Source: Oscillospiraceae bacterium (GTDB taxonomy: Bacteria; Bacillota; Clostridia; Oscillospirales; Oscillospiraceae). From it: a DNA stretch of 64,000 nucleotides. Every line of letters begins with the position of its first letter. Within the stretch, counting starts at the first letter, position 1. The stretch spans positions 1 through 64,000 of the forward strand of contig JAFTMI010000035.1 in NCBI GenBank assembly GCA_017452505.1, written 5' to 3'. The notes under the pieces are model-generated. The model was not told the DNA's origin. It did not search any database and saw nothing but the letters and a program-made list of their open reading frames with translations. Made by a program: the position numbers and the translations under genes. Below are positions 23,196 through 32,723 of the stretch, piece after piece.

Positions 23196-24392
23196 ATGGA
23201 CATTACCATACTGCCCGGTGCCTTAAGTGGTACCGTCCGGGCAATACCCTCCAAATCCCAAGCCCACAGGTTGATGATATGCGCTGCTTTTTCTGACAGA
23301 CAAACCATGCTTGAATGTCCGCAAACCAACGCTGACATCGAAGCAACTGCCCGCTGCTTGAATGCCTTGGGCGCAAATATCCGGCGTACAGACGACGGAT
23401 ACATTGTCGATCCTGTTAAGGATATACCGCAAAGGGCCGTACTGGACTGTGGTGAAAGCGGTTCTACGCTGCGATTTTTATTGCCTGTAGCCTGTGCTTT
23501 GGGTGTGGAAGCTACTTTTCAAATGCAAGGCCGTCTTCCCTATCGGCCACTGTCACCAATGTGGGAAGAACTGGAGAGAATGGGTTGTAGCTTGACCCGT
23601 CCTACCGAAACAACGATCCTTACAAGCGGCAGGTTACATTCCGGAGAGTTTTCTCTCAGCGGCAAGGTTTCCAGCCAGTTTATTACCGGACTACTCTTCG
23701 CTACCGCCTTACTGGGCGGTGCAAGTCAAATTACCATCACCGATACGCTGGAATCCAAATCCTATGTGGATATGACACAGATGGCTCTAAGCATTTTCGG
23801 TGTTAATACGGATAACTACCGCGTTAAGGGCAACTTTCCTTTCCAATCCCCCGGAAATTTGACAGTTGAAGGCGATTGGAGCAACGGTGCTTTTTGGCTA
23901 GCAGCGCAGGCTCTCGGTAACCCCCTTTCTGTCACCAATCTTGACTTAGGCTCTCCCCAAGGTGACAGGGCTTCTGTAAAAATACTGAGAAATTTAGAAG
24001 ATAACATAACTGTTTCCGCAGCAGATATTCCCGATTTGGTACCGGTTTTAGCTGTTGTTGCCGGTGCAAAAAAGGGAGCAGTCTTTACGGATATTGCCCG
24101 TCTGCGATTGAAAGAATCCGACCGTGTAGCATCAGTTTGTAATATGCTAAACACTTTGGGTGCGAATGCTTTTGCGGATGAAAACACATTGACCGTGCAA
24201 GCGGGAAAATACCACAACTGTACCATCGATGCTGTAAATGACCACCGCATTGCAATGTCCGCTGCCATAGCGGCTACCGTTGCAGACGGACCTATAACCA
24301 TCTTAGGTGCGGAATGCGTAGCAAAATCCTATCCTGCATTTTGGCAGGTATACAAAGAATTAGGAGGCAAGTATGAGCAGCACATACGGTGA
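23196..24392 (+). CDS. aroA: 3-phosphoshikimate 1-carboxyvinyltransferase (EPSP synthase)
   Basis: Adds enolpyruvate from PEP to shikimate 3-phosphate. 398 aa, somewhat shorter than the roughly 430-aa standard. PSKSQAHRLMICAAF carries the substrate-binding Lys/Ser, and DCGESGSTLRFLLPVA replaces the common LGNAGT stretch, a class II-like variant. SGKVSSQFITGLLFA, RLRLKESDRVA and VNDHRIAMSAAIA follow. The ATG at 23196 follows the aroB stop directly and has GAAGAAGG upstream; the longer in-frame start would lie inside aroB. The DCGESGST variant may affect glyphosate sensitivity, which is inference only. Confidence 0.95.
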   Translation: MDITILPGALSGTVRAIPSKSQAHRLMICAAFSDRQTMLECPQTNADIEATARCLNALGANIRRTDDGYIVDPVKDIPQRAVLDCGESGSTLRFLLPVACALGVEATFQMQGRLPYRPLSPMWEELERMGCSLTRPTETTILTSGRLHSGEFSLSGKVSSQFITGLLFATALLGGASQITITDTLESKSYVDMTQMALSIFGVNTDNYRVKGNFPFQSPGNLTVEGDWSNGAFWLAAQALGNPLSVTNLDLGSPQGDRASVKILRNLEDNITVSAADIPDLVPVLAVVAGAKKGAVFTDIARLRLKESDRVASVCNMLNTLGANAFADENTLTVQAGKYHNCTIDAVNDHRIAMSAAIAATVADGPITILGAECVAKSYPAFWQVYKELGGKYEQHIR

Positions 24393-25449
24393 AAAGCTGA
24401 AGCTTTCCATATTTGGACAATCCCACGGGCCCGCCATCGGTATGACATTGGACGGAATTCCTGCCGGTCTTCCCGTTGATTTTGAGGCATTGAATGCCTT
24501 TATGGCTCGACGGGCTCCCGGCCAGGGAAGTTTTGCAACATCACGAAAAGAGGCCGATCAGCCGGAATTTCTCTCCGGCCTTGTAGACAGCTTCACTTGC
24601 GGCGCACCGCTGTCTGCCATTATCCGCAACACAAACACCCGCTCCGGGGATTACAGCAACCTCAAGGACTGTCCCAGACCCGGTCATGCAGACCTCCCTG
24701 CACAAATCAAATACAAAGGCTTTCAAGATGTTGCCGGCGGCGGACATTTTTCCGGTCGTCTTACCGCACCTTTGTGCATTGCCGGCGGTCTGTGCAAGCA
24801 GTGGTTGGGAAAAAAGGGCATTCACATTGGCGCTCATATCAGTTCCGTTGCAGGAATTACTGACAAGCTCTTTGATCCGGTATCGCCTGATCTTGCCGCC
24901 GTGCAGGACGGATTCCCGGTGATAGACCTCTCTGCTGGCAAAAAGATGCTTGCTGAGATTGAAAAAGCAAAAGCTGATAGTGATAGCGTCGGCGGTACAA
25001 TTGAATGCGCCATTACCGGCCTGCCTGCCGGATTGGGTGAGCCTATGTTCGGTGGTCTAGAAAGCAAGCTCGCACAAATCATTTACGGCGTTCCCGCTGT
25101 GAAAGGGTTGGCGTTTGGCTCCGGCTTTGCCGGCAGTGAACTCCGTGGCAGTGAAAACAACGATCCCTATACCATCACAGATAACAAGATTACAACCATT
25201 ACCAATAATGCCGGTGGCATTTTGGGTGGCATCACTACCGGTATGCCTTTGATTTTTAAGGTCGCTATTAAGCCCACACCTTCCATCTCCCGGCTGCAGC
25301 AATCTGTGAGCCTTGATCGCATGGAGCAGCAAGAACTGTCCGTGCAGGGCCGTCACGACCCCTGCATTGTGCCCCGGGCAGTTCCGGTCATCGAAGCCGC
25401 AACAGCAATTGCTATTTTTGATATATGTTTACTGGACGGTAAGTTTTAG
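24373..25449 (+). CDS. aroC: Chorismate synthase
   Basis: FMNH2-dependent loss of phosphate from EPSP to give chorismate. 358 aa. Signature sequences: SIFGQSHGPAIGMTLDGIPAG at the N-terminus, ARRAPGQGSFATSRKEAD, RPGHADLPAQIKYKG, AGGHFSGRLTAPLCIAGGL and C-terminal GRHDPCIVPRAVPVIEAATA. It overlaps aroA by 20 nt, with its ribosome-binding site (AGGAGG) inside the end of aroA. Confidence 0.97.
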   Translation: MSSTYGEKLKLSIFGQSHGPAIGMTLDGIPAGLPVDFEALNAFMARRAPGQGSFATSRKEADQPEFLSGLVDSFTCGAPLSAIIRNTNTRSGDYSNLKDCPRPGHADLPAQIKYKGFQDVAGGGHFSGRLTAPLCIAGGLCKQWLGKKGIHIGAHISSVAGITDKLFDPVSPDLAAVQDGFPVIDLSAGKKMLAEIEKAKADSDSVGGTIECAITGLPAGLGEPMFGGLESKLAQIIYGVPAVKGLAFGSGFAGSELRGSENNDPYTITDNKITTITNNAGGILGGITTGMPLIFKVAIKPTPSISRLQQSVSLDRMEQQELSVQGRHDPCIVPRAVPVIEAATAIAIFDICLLDGKF

Positions 25450-25460
25450 GAGGAATCACA

Positions 25461-26603
25461 ATGGATTTGAAAGATATCAGAACACAAATTGATGCCGTCG
25501 ACGATGAGCTTGTTCAGCTTTTCGTCAAGCGCATGAATTTATCTGCACAGGTCGCAGATTACAAAAAAGCAAACAACATGCCTATTTATATACCTGCCCG
25601 GGAGCGGGAGATCTTACAGGATGTGGCTGCGAAAGCCGGACCGGAAATGGCAAATTATACCCGGGTGCTTTACTCTATGCTCTTTGAGCTGAGCAGAAGC
25701 TATCAGAGCAAGCGCAACTCCGAAATTACTCCCTTGTATCAAAATATCACCGCATCCATCGACAAGACCGAAAAGCTCTTCCCCCAAGCACCTATGGTTG
25801 CCTGCCAGGGCGTAGAAGGCGCTTATTCTCAAATTGCCTGCGAGAAGATTTTTAAATCGCCGATGATTATGTATTTCAAGAACTTTGATGGTGTTTTCAA
25901 TGCCATTGAACAGGGTCTTTGCCAGTACGGCATTCTGCCCATTGAAAACTCTACAGCCGGTTCTGTGAAAAAGGTCTATGACCTGATGATCCATCATAAC
26001 TTCTCCATTGTGCGAACCTTCCGAATGAAGGTGGATCACAATTTAATTGCCAAACCCGGTACTAAGCTCTCTGACATAAAAGAAGTTTACTCCCATGAGC
26101 AAGCTATCAGCCAATGTGGTGATTTCTTGAAGACTATGCCCGGAGTGAAGGTAATTCCTGTTGAAAACACCGCCGTTGCAGCTGAAACCGTCGCTAAATC
26201 AGGCAGAACAGACATTGCCGCTATCGCCAGCCATGCCTGCGAAGAACTGTATGGTCTTAAGAGCCTGGCAGATTCCGTGCAGGATGAGGGCAACAATCGT
26301 ACCCGCTTTATCTGCATCAGTAAGAATTTGGAGATATATCCCGGCGCAGATAAGACCAGCATTATGATGATTCTACCCCACAAGCCCGGCGCGCTTTACA
26401 AGGTGCTGGCCCGTATGTATGTGCTGGGTATCAACGTTATAAAACTGGAATCCCGGCCTTTGCCGGATAAGGATTTCGAGTTTATGTTCTATTTCGATCT
26501 GGAGACCTCCATTTATTCTGAAGAGTTTGTCCAGCTGATGTGCGAATTGGACGATCTTTGTGAAGAATTTAAGTATCTTGGAAGCTATACCGAGGTGGTA
26601 TAA
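25461..26603 (+). CDS. pheA: Bifunctional chorismate mutase / prephenate dehydratase
   Basis: 380-aa fusion that makes prephenate from chorismate and then phenylpyruvate. Residues 1-85 are an AroQ-type helical chorismate mutase (IDAVDDELVQLFVKRMNLS). Residues about 110-290 are prephenate dehydratase (CQGVEGAYSQIACEKIF, YGILPIENSTAGSVKKVYD, NRTRFICIS). The C-terminus is an ACT domain (PGALYKVLARMYVLGINV, then ESRP), the usual Phe feedback site. The chorismate mutase also supplies tyrA. AGGAGG precedes the ATG 11 bases after aroC. Confidence 0.96.
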   Translation: MDLKDIRTQIDAVDDELVQLFVKRMNLSAQVADYKKANNMPIYIPAREREILQDVAAKAGPEMANYTRVLYSMLFELSRSYQSKRNSEITPLYQNITASIDKTEKLFPQAPMVACQGVEGAYSQIACEKIFKSPMIMYFKNFDGVFNAIEQGLCQYGILPIENSTAGSVKKVYDLMIHHNFSIVRTFRMKVDHNLIAKPGTKLSDIKEVYSHEQAISQCGDFLKTMPGVKVIPVENTAVAAETVAKSGRTDIAAIASHACEELYGLKSLADSVQDEGNNRTRFICISKNLEIYPGADKTSIMMILPHKPGALYKVLARMYVLGINVIKLESRPLPDKDFEFMFYFDLETSIYSEEFVQLMCELDDLCEEFKYLGSYTEVV

Positions 26604-27827
26604 ATGAAATGCGGATTACTGGGCAGAACTCTGGGCCACAGCTATTCACCGCAAATTCACAGCTATTTGGGTGATTATCCCTATACCCTCTTTGAGAAGG
26701 AACCGGAGGATGTGGGAAGTTTCCTGAAAAACGGCGATTTCACAGCCATCAATGTAACAATCCCTTACAAAAAGGATGTTATGCCCTACTGCGCCGAGCT
26801 GACAGATTGTGCGAAAAAGATGGGTGCTGTCAATACCATTGTTCGCCGCACTGACGGTGCATTGATCGGCCATAATACCGATTACTTTGGACTGCATTAC
26901 ACCTTTAACCGTATGGGGCTTTCACTAACCGGAAAGAAAGTTTTGGTACTTGGCAGCGGTGGCGCATCTGTAACAACCGTAATTGTCTTAAAGGAACTGG
27001 GTGCAAATGTGGTAATCATCTCCCGCACCGGTGAGAACAACTATACCAATTTACATCTGCACAGGGATGCAGCAGTCATCGTAAACACCACCCCAGTGGG
27101 TATGTACCCAAATGCCGGTGTTTCTCCGGTGGATTTGGATATGTTCCCAAGCTTAGAAGGTGTACTGGATATTATTTATAACCCAGCAAGAACAAAGCTT
27201 TTGCTCGACGCTGCTGAAAGAAATATCCCCTGTGAAAACGGACTTTGGATGCTGGTTGCCCAGGCCAAAGAAGCTGCTGAATGGTTCACCGGCACAAAAA
27301 TCAGCGATGATGTCATTCCCGAAATCTATGACAAAATGTGCAAGCGAATGGAGAACATCGTACTGATTGGAATGCCCGGCTGCGGAAAATCTACAATTGG
27401 CAAATTACTTGCCCAAGAACTGAACCGCGAATTTATAGATGCTGATGCAGAAATTGTAAACGAAGCGGGTATGTCTATTCCCGAAATCTTTGAAACGCAG
27501 GGAGAAGAGGGCTTCCGCAAAATTGAAATGCAGGTACTGACAAAATTAGGTCAAAAATCCTGTCTTGTGATTGCTACCGGCGGTGGCTGCGTCACCAAGG
27601 CGGAAAACTACCCACTTTTGCACCAAAATGGCACGATTTATTGGATCAAGCGGGATATTGCTTCCCTGCCCACTGACGGAAGACCCCTTTCCCAAGCAGG
27701 CAAGCTGGAGCAAATGTATAAGGTCCGCAAACCTTTATACGAACAGTTTGCAGACTGTGCTGTGTCCAACGATAACTGCCCGGGCGATGCTGTTGCCAAG
27801 ATCTTGAAAGGACGAAACGACAAATGA
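26604..27827 (+). CDS. aroE-aroK: Shikimate dehydrogenase / shikimate kinase fusion
   Basis: 407-aa two-domain protein. Residues 1-245 are shikimate dehydrogenase: GHSYSPQIHSYLG (shikimate Ser residues), NVTIPYKKDV (catalytic Lys), GHNTDYFG (catalytic Asp) and the NADP loop VLGSGGASVTTVIV. From Met249 a complete shikimate kinase follows: P-loop IGMPGCGKSTIGKLLA, FIDADAEIV, GFRKIEMQVL, ATGGGCV and the lid Arg in DGRPLSQAG. One polypeptide thus carries two steps that are not consecutive with aroQ but are consecutive with each other (dehydroshikimate to shikimate to S3P). It starts directly at the pheA stop. Confidence 0.96.
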   Translation: MKCGLLGRTLGHSYSPQIHSYLGDYPYTLFEKEPEDVGSFLKNGDFTAINVTIPYKKDVMPYCAELTDCAKKMGAVNTIVRRTDGALIGHNTDYFGLHYTFNRMGLSLTGKKVLVLGSGGASVTTVIVLKELGANVVIISRTGENNYTNLHLHRDAAVIVNTTPVGMYPNAGVSPVDLDMFPSLEGVLDIIYNPARTKLLLDAAERNIPCENGLWMLVAQAKEAAEWFTGTKISDDVIPEIYDKMCKRMENIVLIGMPGCGKSTIGKLLAQELNREFIDADAEIVNEAGMSIPEIFETQGEEGFRKIEMQVLTKLGQKSCLVIATGGGCVTKAENYPLLHQNGTIYWIKRDIASLPTDGRPLSQAGKLEQMYKVRKPLYEQFADCAVSNDNCPGDAVAKILKGRNDK

Positions 27828-28258
27828 AAATTTTAGTCTTAAACGGCCCCAATATTAATATGCTTGGTATTCGTGAGCCTGGCATTTACGGAAAGCAGAC
27901 CTTTGCCGATCTTTTGGATTTGTTGAACAAAACCGCTATAGAAACCGGCATTGAAATTGATCAATACCAATCCAATCACGAAGGGGCTCTTGTAGACAAG
28001 ATCCAAGCTGCTTACGGGAATTACGATGGTATCGTTATCAATCCGGCAGCCTACACCCACACCTCAGTTGCCATTTTGGATGCGTTGAAATCCGTTTCGA
28101 TTCCCGCTGTGGAAGTGCACATCTCTGACGTGGATTCCCGGGAAGCATTCCGGCAGATCTCTTATGCGGGTATGTACTGCGAGAAAACCATAAAAGGTCA
28201 AGGATTGGACGGCTATCGGCAAGCAATCATATATCTTATAGAAAAGTACGGTAAATAA
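27824..28258 (+). CDS. aroQ: 3-dehydroquinate dehydratase, type II
   Basis: Reversible trans-dehydration of 3-dehydroquinate to 3-dehydroshikimate by the dodecameric type II enzyme. 144 aa, normal. LNGPNINMLGIREPGIYG (the flexible loop with catalytic Arg and Tyr), YQSNHEGALVDKI, INPAAYTHTSVAI and EVHISDVDSREAFRQ are all conserved. ATGA overlap with aroEK. Last gene of the operon; a strong terminator follows. Confidence 0.97.
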   Translation: MKILVLNGPNINMLGIREPGIYGKQTFADLLDLLNKTAIETGIEIDQYQSNHEGALVDKIQAAYGNYDGIVINPAAYTHTSVAILDALKSVSIPAVEVHISDVDSREAFRQISYAGMYCEKTIKGQGLDGYRQAIIYLIEKYGK

Positions 28259-28260
28259 TG

Positions 28261-28290
28261 AATACCCATCGGTTGATACCGATGGGTATT
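28261..28290. terminator. Terminator of the aromatic operon
   Basis: A 13-bp perfect stem (AATACCCATCGGT), a TGAT loop and TTTTTAT. It also serves the convergent GNAT gene. Confidence 0.9.
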
Positions 28291-28291
28291 T

Positions 28292-28741
28292 TTATAGACT
28301 GATTCGTAAGGTATTACTGCGCTGGGTCACCGTACCGTCGAGATAGGTGGCTGAATCCGAAATGATCTCAAATCCGCATTTTTTATGCAGCAAAAGGGAT
28401 GCTCTGTTGCGTTTTTCAACATGAGAGTAAACATACTTATAATCTGTAGCTCGCAAATAATCCAAAAAATGCATCAAAAGGCTGTATGCATATCCCTTTC
28501 TCCGTTCATTGGGCGCTGTTTCCAGGGAATGTAATAGCGCTCCATTTTGGCATCGCTCCAATCGCACCGCTGCTTTGTACTCAGAAGCCTCTACCCATAC
28601 AGCATAAACCGCATCACTCTGACGAAAGAAATCCTCACGAAGGTAGGATAAAAAATCCAATTCATCCCAATTATGTTCCTTATATATAGCAAGCAGCTGC
28701 TCAGAATCCAGCTCTGCCATTGTGTAGATTAGTTTCAGCAT
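28292..28741 (-). CDS. GNAT family N-acetyltransferase
   Basis: 149 aa from the chosen start. C-terminal acetyl-CoA fold: LHSLETAPNERRKGYAYSLL (the R-x-x-G-x-A/G loop binds CoA) and NRASLLLHKKCGFEII. The acceptor substrate is unknown. The ATG at 28741 directly follows the tsaD stop (TGA-T-ATG), making it the last gene of the cysS-polA-rimI-tsaD cluster. The longer in-frame ATG at 28783 lies inside tsaD and would be out of line with the family. Confidence 0.85.
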   Translation of the reverse strand: MLKLIYTMAELDSEQLLAIYKEHNWDELDFLSYLREDFFRQSDAVYAVWVEASEYKAAVRLERCQNGALLHSLETAPNERRKGYAYSLLMHFLDYLRATDYKYVYSHVEKRNRASLLLHKKCGFEIISDSATYLDGTVTQRSNTLRISL

Positions 28742-28742
28742 A

Positions 28743-29759
28743 TCAGAGTGTTTCACCAATGATGGACTTGGTCGCAAAAGCATTTAAGGACATATCAGCC
28801 ACATTGCCTGCCAAATATTCATAATAACCTTGTGCTCCGATCATCGCAGCATTGTCACCGCACAGAGAAAGAGGCGGCAAATACACCTCAGCGCCCAGTT
28901 TTTCAGCAGCGACAAGAATGTCCCGACGAATCCTGGAATTAGCAGCCACTCCGCCGGCAACGGCCAGTTTCTTATAACCGGTCTGCTCCAGCGCCATTAC
29001 CACGCGAGGCACTAAAGTGTCGGAAACTGCGCTGCAGAACGAGGCGCAAAGACTGTTTATGTCCAGTTCCTCCCCTACCTGCTCATTATGGTGAATGAGA
29101 TTCAGCGCAGCGGTTTTGAGGCCCGAAAAACTCATGTCATAGGGATTTGCACCGGGCTTGGACCGAGGCAGTGGATATTTTGTATCGTCACCGGTGGATT
29201 CTGCTTTATCCAACGCTGCACCACCAGGGTACGGCATACCCAATACGCGGCCCACCTTATCAAAGCACTCACCGGCTGCATCGTCCAGGGTCGTTCCCAA
29301 TATTTCCATTTTAGTATAGTCCTGCACATCCACGATCATCGTATGACCACCGGAAACAACCAAGCACAAAAAGGGCGGTTTCAGTTCCGGATAGGCTATA
29401 TAATTAGCAGCAATATGCCCTCTAATGTGGTGCACAGGAATAAGCGGCTTATTCAAAGCCATAGCTGCTGCTTTGGCAAAATTTACCCCTACCAAAACCG
29501 CACCGATCAAACCGGGCGCATAGGTTACAGCGATAGCATCGATATCCTGCCGGGAAAGGCCTGTTTTTTTAAGAGCTTGATCCGCAAGGCCATAGATTGC
29601 CTCAATATGCATCCGGGAAGCAATCTCTGGTACAACACCGCCGTAGATACGGTGCAGGTCTACCTGAGATGCGATACAGTCTGTTAAAACCTTGCGGCCA
29701 TCTTGAACGATGGCTACAGCGGTTTCATCGCAGGACGATTCAACTGCCAGGATATTCAC
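28743..29759 (-). CDS. tsaD: tRNA N6-threonylcarbamoyladenosine transferase subunit TsaD
   Basis: Transfers the threonylcarbamoyl group to A37 of ANN-decoding tRNAs, with TsaB and TsaE. 338 aa. ASKHA fold motifs: ILAVESSCDETAVAIV, metal-binding HHIRGHIAANYI, LVVSGGHTMIV, DDAAGECFDKVGR and AGGVAANSRIR. The start codon is GTG directly after the rimI stop; AAGGAG lies in the last rimI codons. rimI next to tsaD is a common pairing. tsaB is not seen in the window. Confidence 0.96.
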   Translation of the reverse strand: MNILAVESSCDETAVAIVQDGRKVLTDCIASQVDLHRIYGGVVPEIASRMHIEAIYGLADQALKKTGLSRQDIDAIAVTYAPGLIGAVLVGVNFAKAAAMALNKPLIPVHHIRGHIAANYIAYPELKPPFLCLVVSGGHTMIVDVQDYTKMEILGTTLDDAAGECFDKVGRVLGMPYPGGAALDKAESTGDDTKYPLPRSKPGANPYDMSFSGLKTAALNLIHHNEQVGEELDINSLCASFCSAVSDTLVPRVVMALEQTGYKKLAVAGGVAANSRIRRDILVAAEKLGAEVYLPPLSLCGDNAAMIGAQGYYEYLAGNVADMSLNAFATKSIIGETL

Positions 29760-30197
29760 TTAAATCAGCTCCTTTCTCAAAATCAGTGCGTCCTCACGGG
29801 GGTTATGGTAATACTTAGGGCGACGGCCAACCTGTGCAAAGCCCAAGCTTTCATATAGGGCAATAGCAGGCGCATTGGAAACACGCACCTCTAACAACAA
29901 AGCAATTACCTTATTCTGCTGCAAATGCTCCACAAGTGCATTTACCAGTGCCTGTCCAATGCCTTGCCGTCGGTAATCCGGTGATACCGCAAGATTCATC
30001 ATATCCGCTGCATCCAGTACAGTTTGCGAACCAACATAGCCGGCAACCTCGCCGTCCACTTCGGCCACTAACCAATAGGATAAGGGATTCATGACCTCGG
30101 ATGCAATACTGTTTTCACTCCAGGGATCGGAAAAACATATTTTTTCCAACTCTGCAATGGCAGCCACATCCCCTAAATTCATTTTTCTGATAATCAT
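29760..30197 (-). CDS. rimI: Ribosomal protein S18-alanine N-acetyltransferase
   Basis: 145-aa GNAT enzyme. RimI acetylates the N-terminal Ala of S18 in E. coli. Typical start MIIRKMNLGDVAAIAELEKI and CFSDPWSENSIASEV, then the CoA loop DYRRQGIGQALVNALVEHL and NAPAIALYESLGFAQVGRR. Its position between polA and tsaD, abutting both, supports the assignment. Other GNAT substrates cannot be excluded. Confidence 0.9.
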   Translation of the reverse strand: MIIRKMNLGDVAAIAELEKICFSDPWSENSIASEVMNPLSYWLVAEVDGEVAGYVGSQTVLDAADMMNLAVSPDYRRQGIGQALVNALVEHLQQNKVIALLLEVRVSNAPAIALYESLGFAQVGRRPKYYHNPREDALILRKELI

Positions 30198-32723
30198 TTA
30201 CTTCGCCTCGTACCAGCTCTTTCCCCATTTGGCTTCCGCCATCAAGGGAACCTGCAGCTGGGCTACTTGCTCCATCTCGCGGCTTATGAGTTCAGCCACC
30301 TGCTGCGCAATTTCTTCGGGGCACTCCACGATCAGTTCATCGTGAACCTGCAGAAGTAGTTTTGCATCGGGGAATTTTTCAGAAAGGGCTTGATCAACCT
30401 TGATCATTGCCAGCTTAATCAGATCGGCAGCTGTGCCCTGGATCGGTGTGTTCAAAGCGATTCGCTCACCGCTTTGACGGATATTGAAATTACTGCTTTT
30501 CAGCTCGGTGATCTCTCTGCGACGACCATACATTGTCTGAGTAAACCCTGTTCGGGCGGCATCAGCCACCACCTGCTTCATATAGGCTTTCACGCCGGGA
30601 TAATTGGCAAGGTAGCTTTCAATATACGCTTTCGCCTCATAACGGCTGACCCCGATATCCTCCGCCAAAGAAAACTCGGAAATACCATAAACAATGCCAA
30701 AATTGACTGCCTTTGCGTGTCGGCGTTGCAACGGGGTCACCTGCTCAGCAGGCACAGAAAACACTTGAGATGCCGTAACCGTGTGGATATCCATACCACT
30801 GCGGAAGGCCTCCTGCATAGTCAGATCGCCTGCAATGTGGGCAAGGACACGCAACTCGATTTGGCTGTAATCAGCATCTACCAAGACACAGCCGGGCTTG
30901 GGAATAAACATTTTACGGATCTCCGCACCCAAATCAGTCCGCACAGGGATATTCTGCAGATTGGGCTCTGTGGAAGAAAGTCGGCCGGTAGCGGTTACCA
31001 AATTTTGGAACGTAGTGTGAATCCGTCCGTCCTCACCAACGGCTTTCATCAAGCCCTCTGCATAGGTGGAGTTCAGCTTGGTAAGCATTCGGTAATCCAT
31101 AATTGCCGGAATGATGGGGTGTTTGTCTTTCAGCTTTTCCAGCACCTCTGCATTGGTGGAATAACCGGTTTTTGTCTTCTTAACAGGAGGTAACCCAAGC
31201 TTATCAAAGAGTAATTCGCCCAGCTGCTTGGTAGAATTGATGTTAAGCGGCCCATCAGCGTATCCGAAGATCAAGGTTTCGCAATCCGCAATCCGCTGAG
31301 AAAGCATTTTGCCAAACTGCTGAAGCTGTTCTTTGTCGATAGCGACACCGGCCTTTTCCATCTTATAAAGCACGGGACACAGGGGTAGTTCGATCTCATA
31401 ATACAAACTCTCCATCCCCTGTTTTTTCAGTTCGGCATCCAGCACCGGATATAAATTCCACAATGCTTGCGCGCAAGCATTGGCATCGTTATCATCCACA
31501 TTGATACCCAAATGATTGACAGCCAGCTTAGAAACCGGATACTCCGATGCAGACGGGTTCAAATCATAGGCAGCCAATGCTGTATCGAATGAGAACTCCC
31601 CATAGCCAACCCCCATATTATCCAATGCGTGCATTGTGGATTTCATATCGTGGCAGATATGATTGCCCACAGGTAGTGTCACACCCATCTGCACTTCCAG
31701 CGGTGTTAATACACAAACACCTTCACTGCATGCAACACCAAGTGTGCCATCGGGGGCTAAATAGACTGCGCACTGGGTTTCCTTATCCGGAAGGCAATCC
31801 AGCTGGGGTAATTCTTTTACTTCGGTGGCTACAGGTGTAGCCGAAAGGCCGGCATCCCGCAAGCCGTATTTATCGATCAGACGCACAAATTCCAATCTCT
31901 GGAAAATTGCATACAGTTCCTGCTTGTTATATGGCTGCACAATGGCATCTTTCGGTTCAAAATCAATGGGTGCATTGCAACGAATCGTTGCTAAATCATA
32001 GGATAGAACCGCATTATCTTTACTGCTTTCCAGCTTTTCGCGCAGCTTTGGACGTATAGATGCATCAGCCAAATTCTCATAAACACCATCTAACGAGCCA
32101 AATTTCGAAAGGAGTTCTGTTGCTGTTTTTTGACCAACACCTGCAACGCCGGGGATGTTATCAGACGAATCACCCATCAGTGCCTTCATGTCGATCAGCT
32201 TTTTGGGCTCAAAGCCATATTCCTCCCGGAATTTATCCACATCGTAGAGAGTTGCGGTAGTTTGACCCATCTTACTGATGACCAGCTTCACATGAACGTT
32301 CTTGTCAATGAGCTGTAAGCTGTCACGGTCACCGGTTACGATCACGCATTCCCATTCATTGTTGCTGCAAATACGGCTTACAGTGCCGATCACATCATCG
32401 GCCTCCCAACCCTGGCAAGCATAGATGGGGATATTCATTGCGGTCAGAACCTGTTTTATCACAGGCATCTGCTGCACCAGTTCCTCGGGCATAGGATGCC
32501 GGGTGGCCTTATAGCCGTCATACATTTTATGGCGAAAGGTGGGGCCATGCAGGTCAAAGGCAACACAGACAGCATCCGGTTGCTCCTCCTTCTCCATCTT
32601 CTCCAAAATGTTTAGAAAACCGTAGACAGCATGGGTGAAAAGCCCCTCACGATTGGTAAGGGGCTTGACACCGTAATATGCACGGTTTATAACACTGTTT
32701 CCGTCAAGGATCAGCAGCTTCAT
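30198..32723 (-). CDS. polA: DNA polymerase I
   Basis: 841-aa family A polymerase for Okazaki fragment processing and repair. The 5'-nuclease domain (residues 1-290) has LILDGNSVINRAYYG, GWEADDVIG and the helix-hairpin-helix DNIPGVAGVGQKTATELL. The middle domain (about 300-450) has the exonuclease fold but lacks the DxE of motif Exo I (VYLAPDGTLG there), so proofreading is probably lost, as in Bacillus Pol I. Polymerase motifs A (VDADYSQIELRVLAHIAG), B (RRHAKAVNFGIVYGI) and C (LLQVHDELIVE) are intact. The ATG at 32723 overlaps the cysS stop (ATGA) and has TGGAG upstream. Confidence 0.96.
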   Translation of the reverse strand: MKLLILDGNSVINRAYYGVKPLTNREGLFTHAVYGFLNILEKMEKEEQPDAVCVAFDLHGPTFRHKMYDGYKATRHPMPEELVQQMPVIKQVLTAMNIPIYACQGWEADDVIGTVSRICSNNEWECVIVTGDRDSLQLIDKNVHVKLVISKMGQTTATLYDVDKFREEYGFEPKKLIDMKALMGDSSDNIPGVAGVGQKTATELLSKFGSLDGVYENLADASIRPKLREKLESSKDNAVLSYDLATIRCNAPIDFEPKDAIVQPYNKQELYAIFQRLEFVRLIDKYGLRDAGLSATPVATEVKELPQLDCLPDKETQCAVYLAPDGTLGVACSEGVCVLTPLEVQMGVTLPVGNHICHDMKSTMHALDNMGVGYGEFSFDTALAAYDLNPSASEYPVSKLAVNHLGINVDDNDANACAQALWNLYPVLDAELKKQGMESLYYEIELPLCPVLYKMEKAGVAIDKEQLQQFGKMLSQRIADCETLIFGYADGPLNINSTKQLGELLFDKLGLPPVKKTKTGYSTNAEVLEKLKDKHPIIPAIMDYRMLTKLNSTYAEGLMKAVGEDGRIHTTFQNLVTATGRLSSTEPNLQNIPVRTDLGAEIRKMFIPKPGCVLVDADYSQIELRVLAHIAGDLTMQEAFRSGMDIHTVTASQVFSVPAEQVTPLQRRHAKAVNFGIVYGISEFSLAEDIGVSRYEAKAYIESYLANYPGVKAYMKQVVADAARTGFTQTMYGRRREITELKSSNFNIRQSGERIALNTPIQGTAADLIKLAMIKVDQALSEKFPDAKLLLQVHDELIVECPEEIAQQVAELISREMEQVAQLQVPLMAEAKWGKSWYEAK

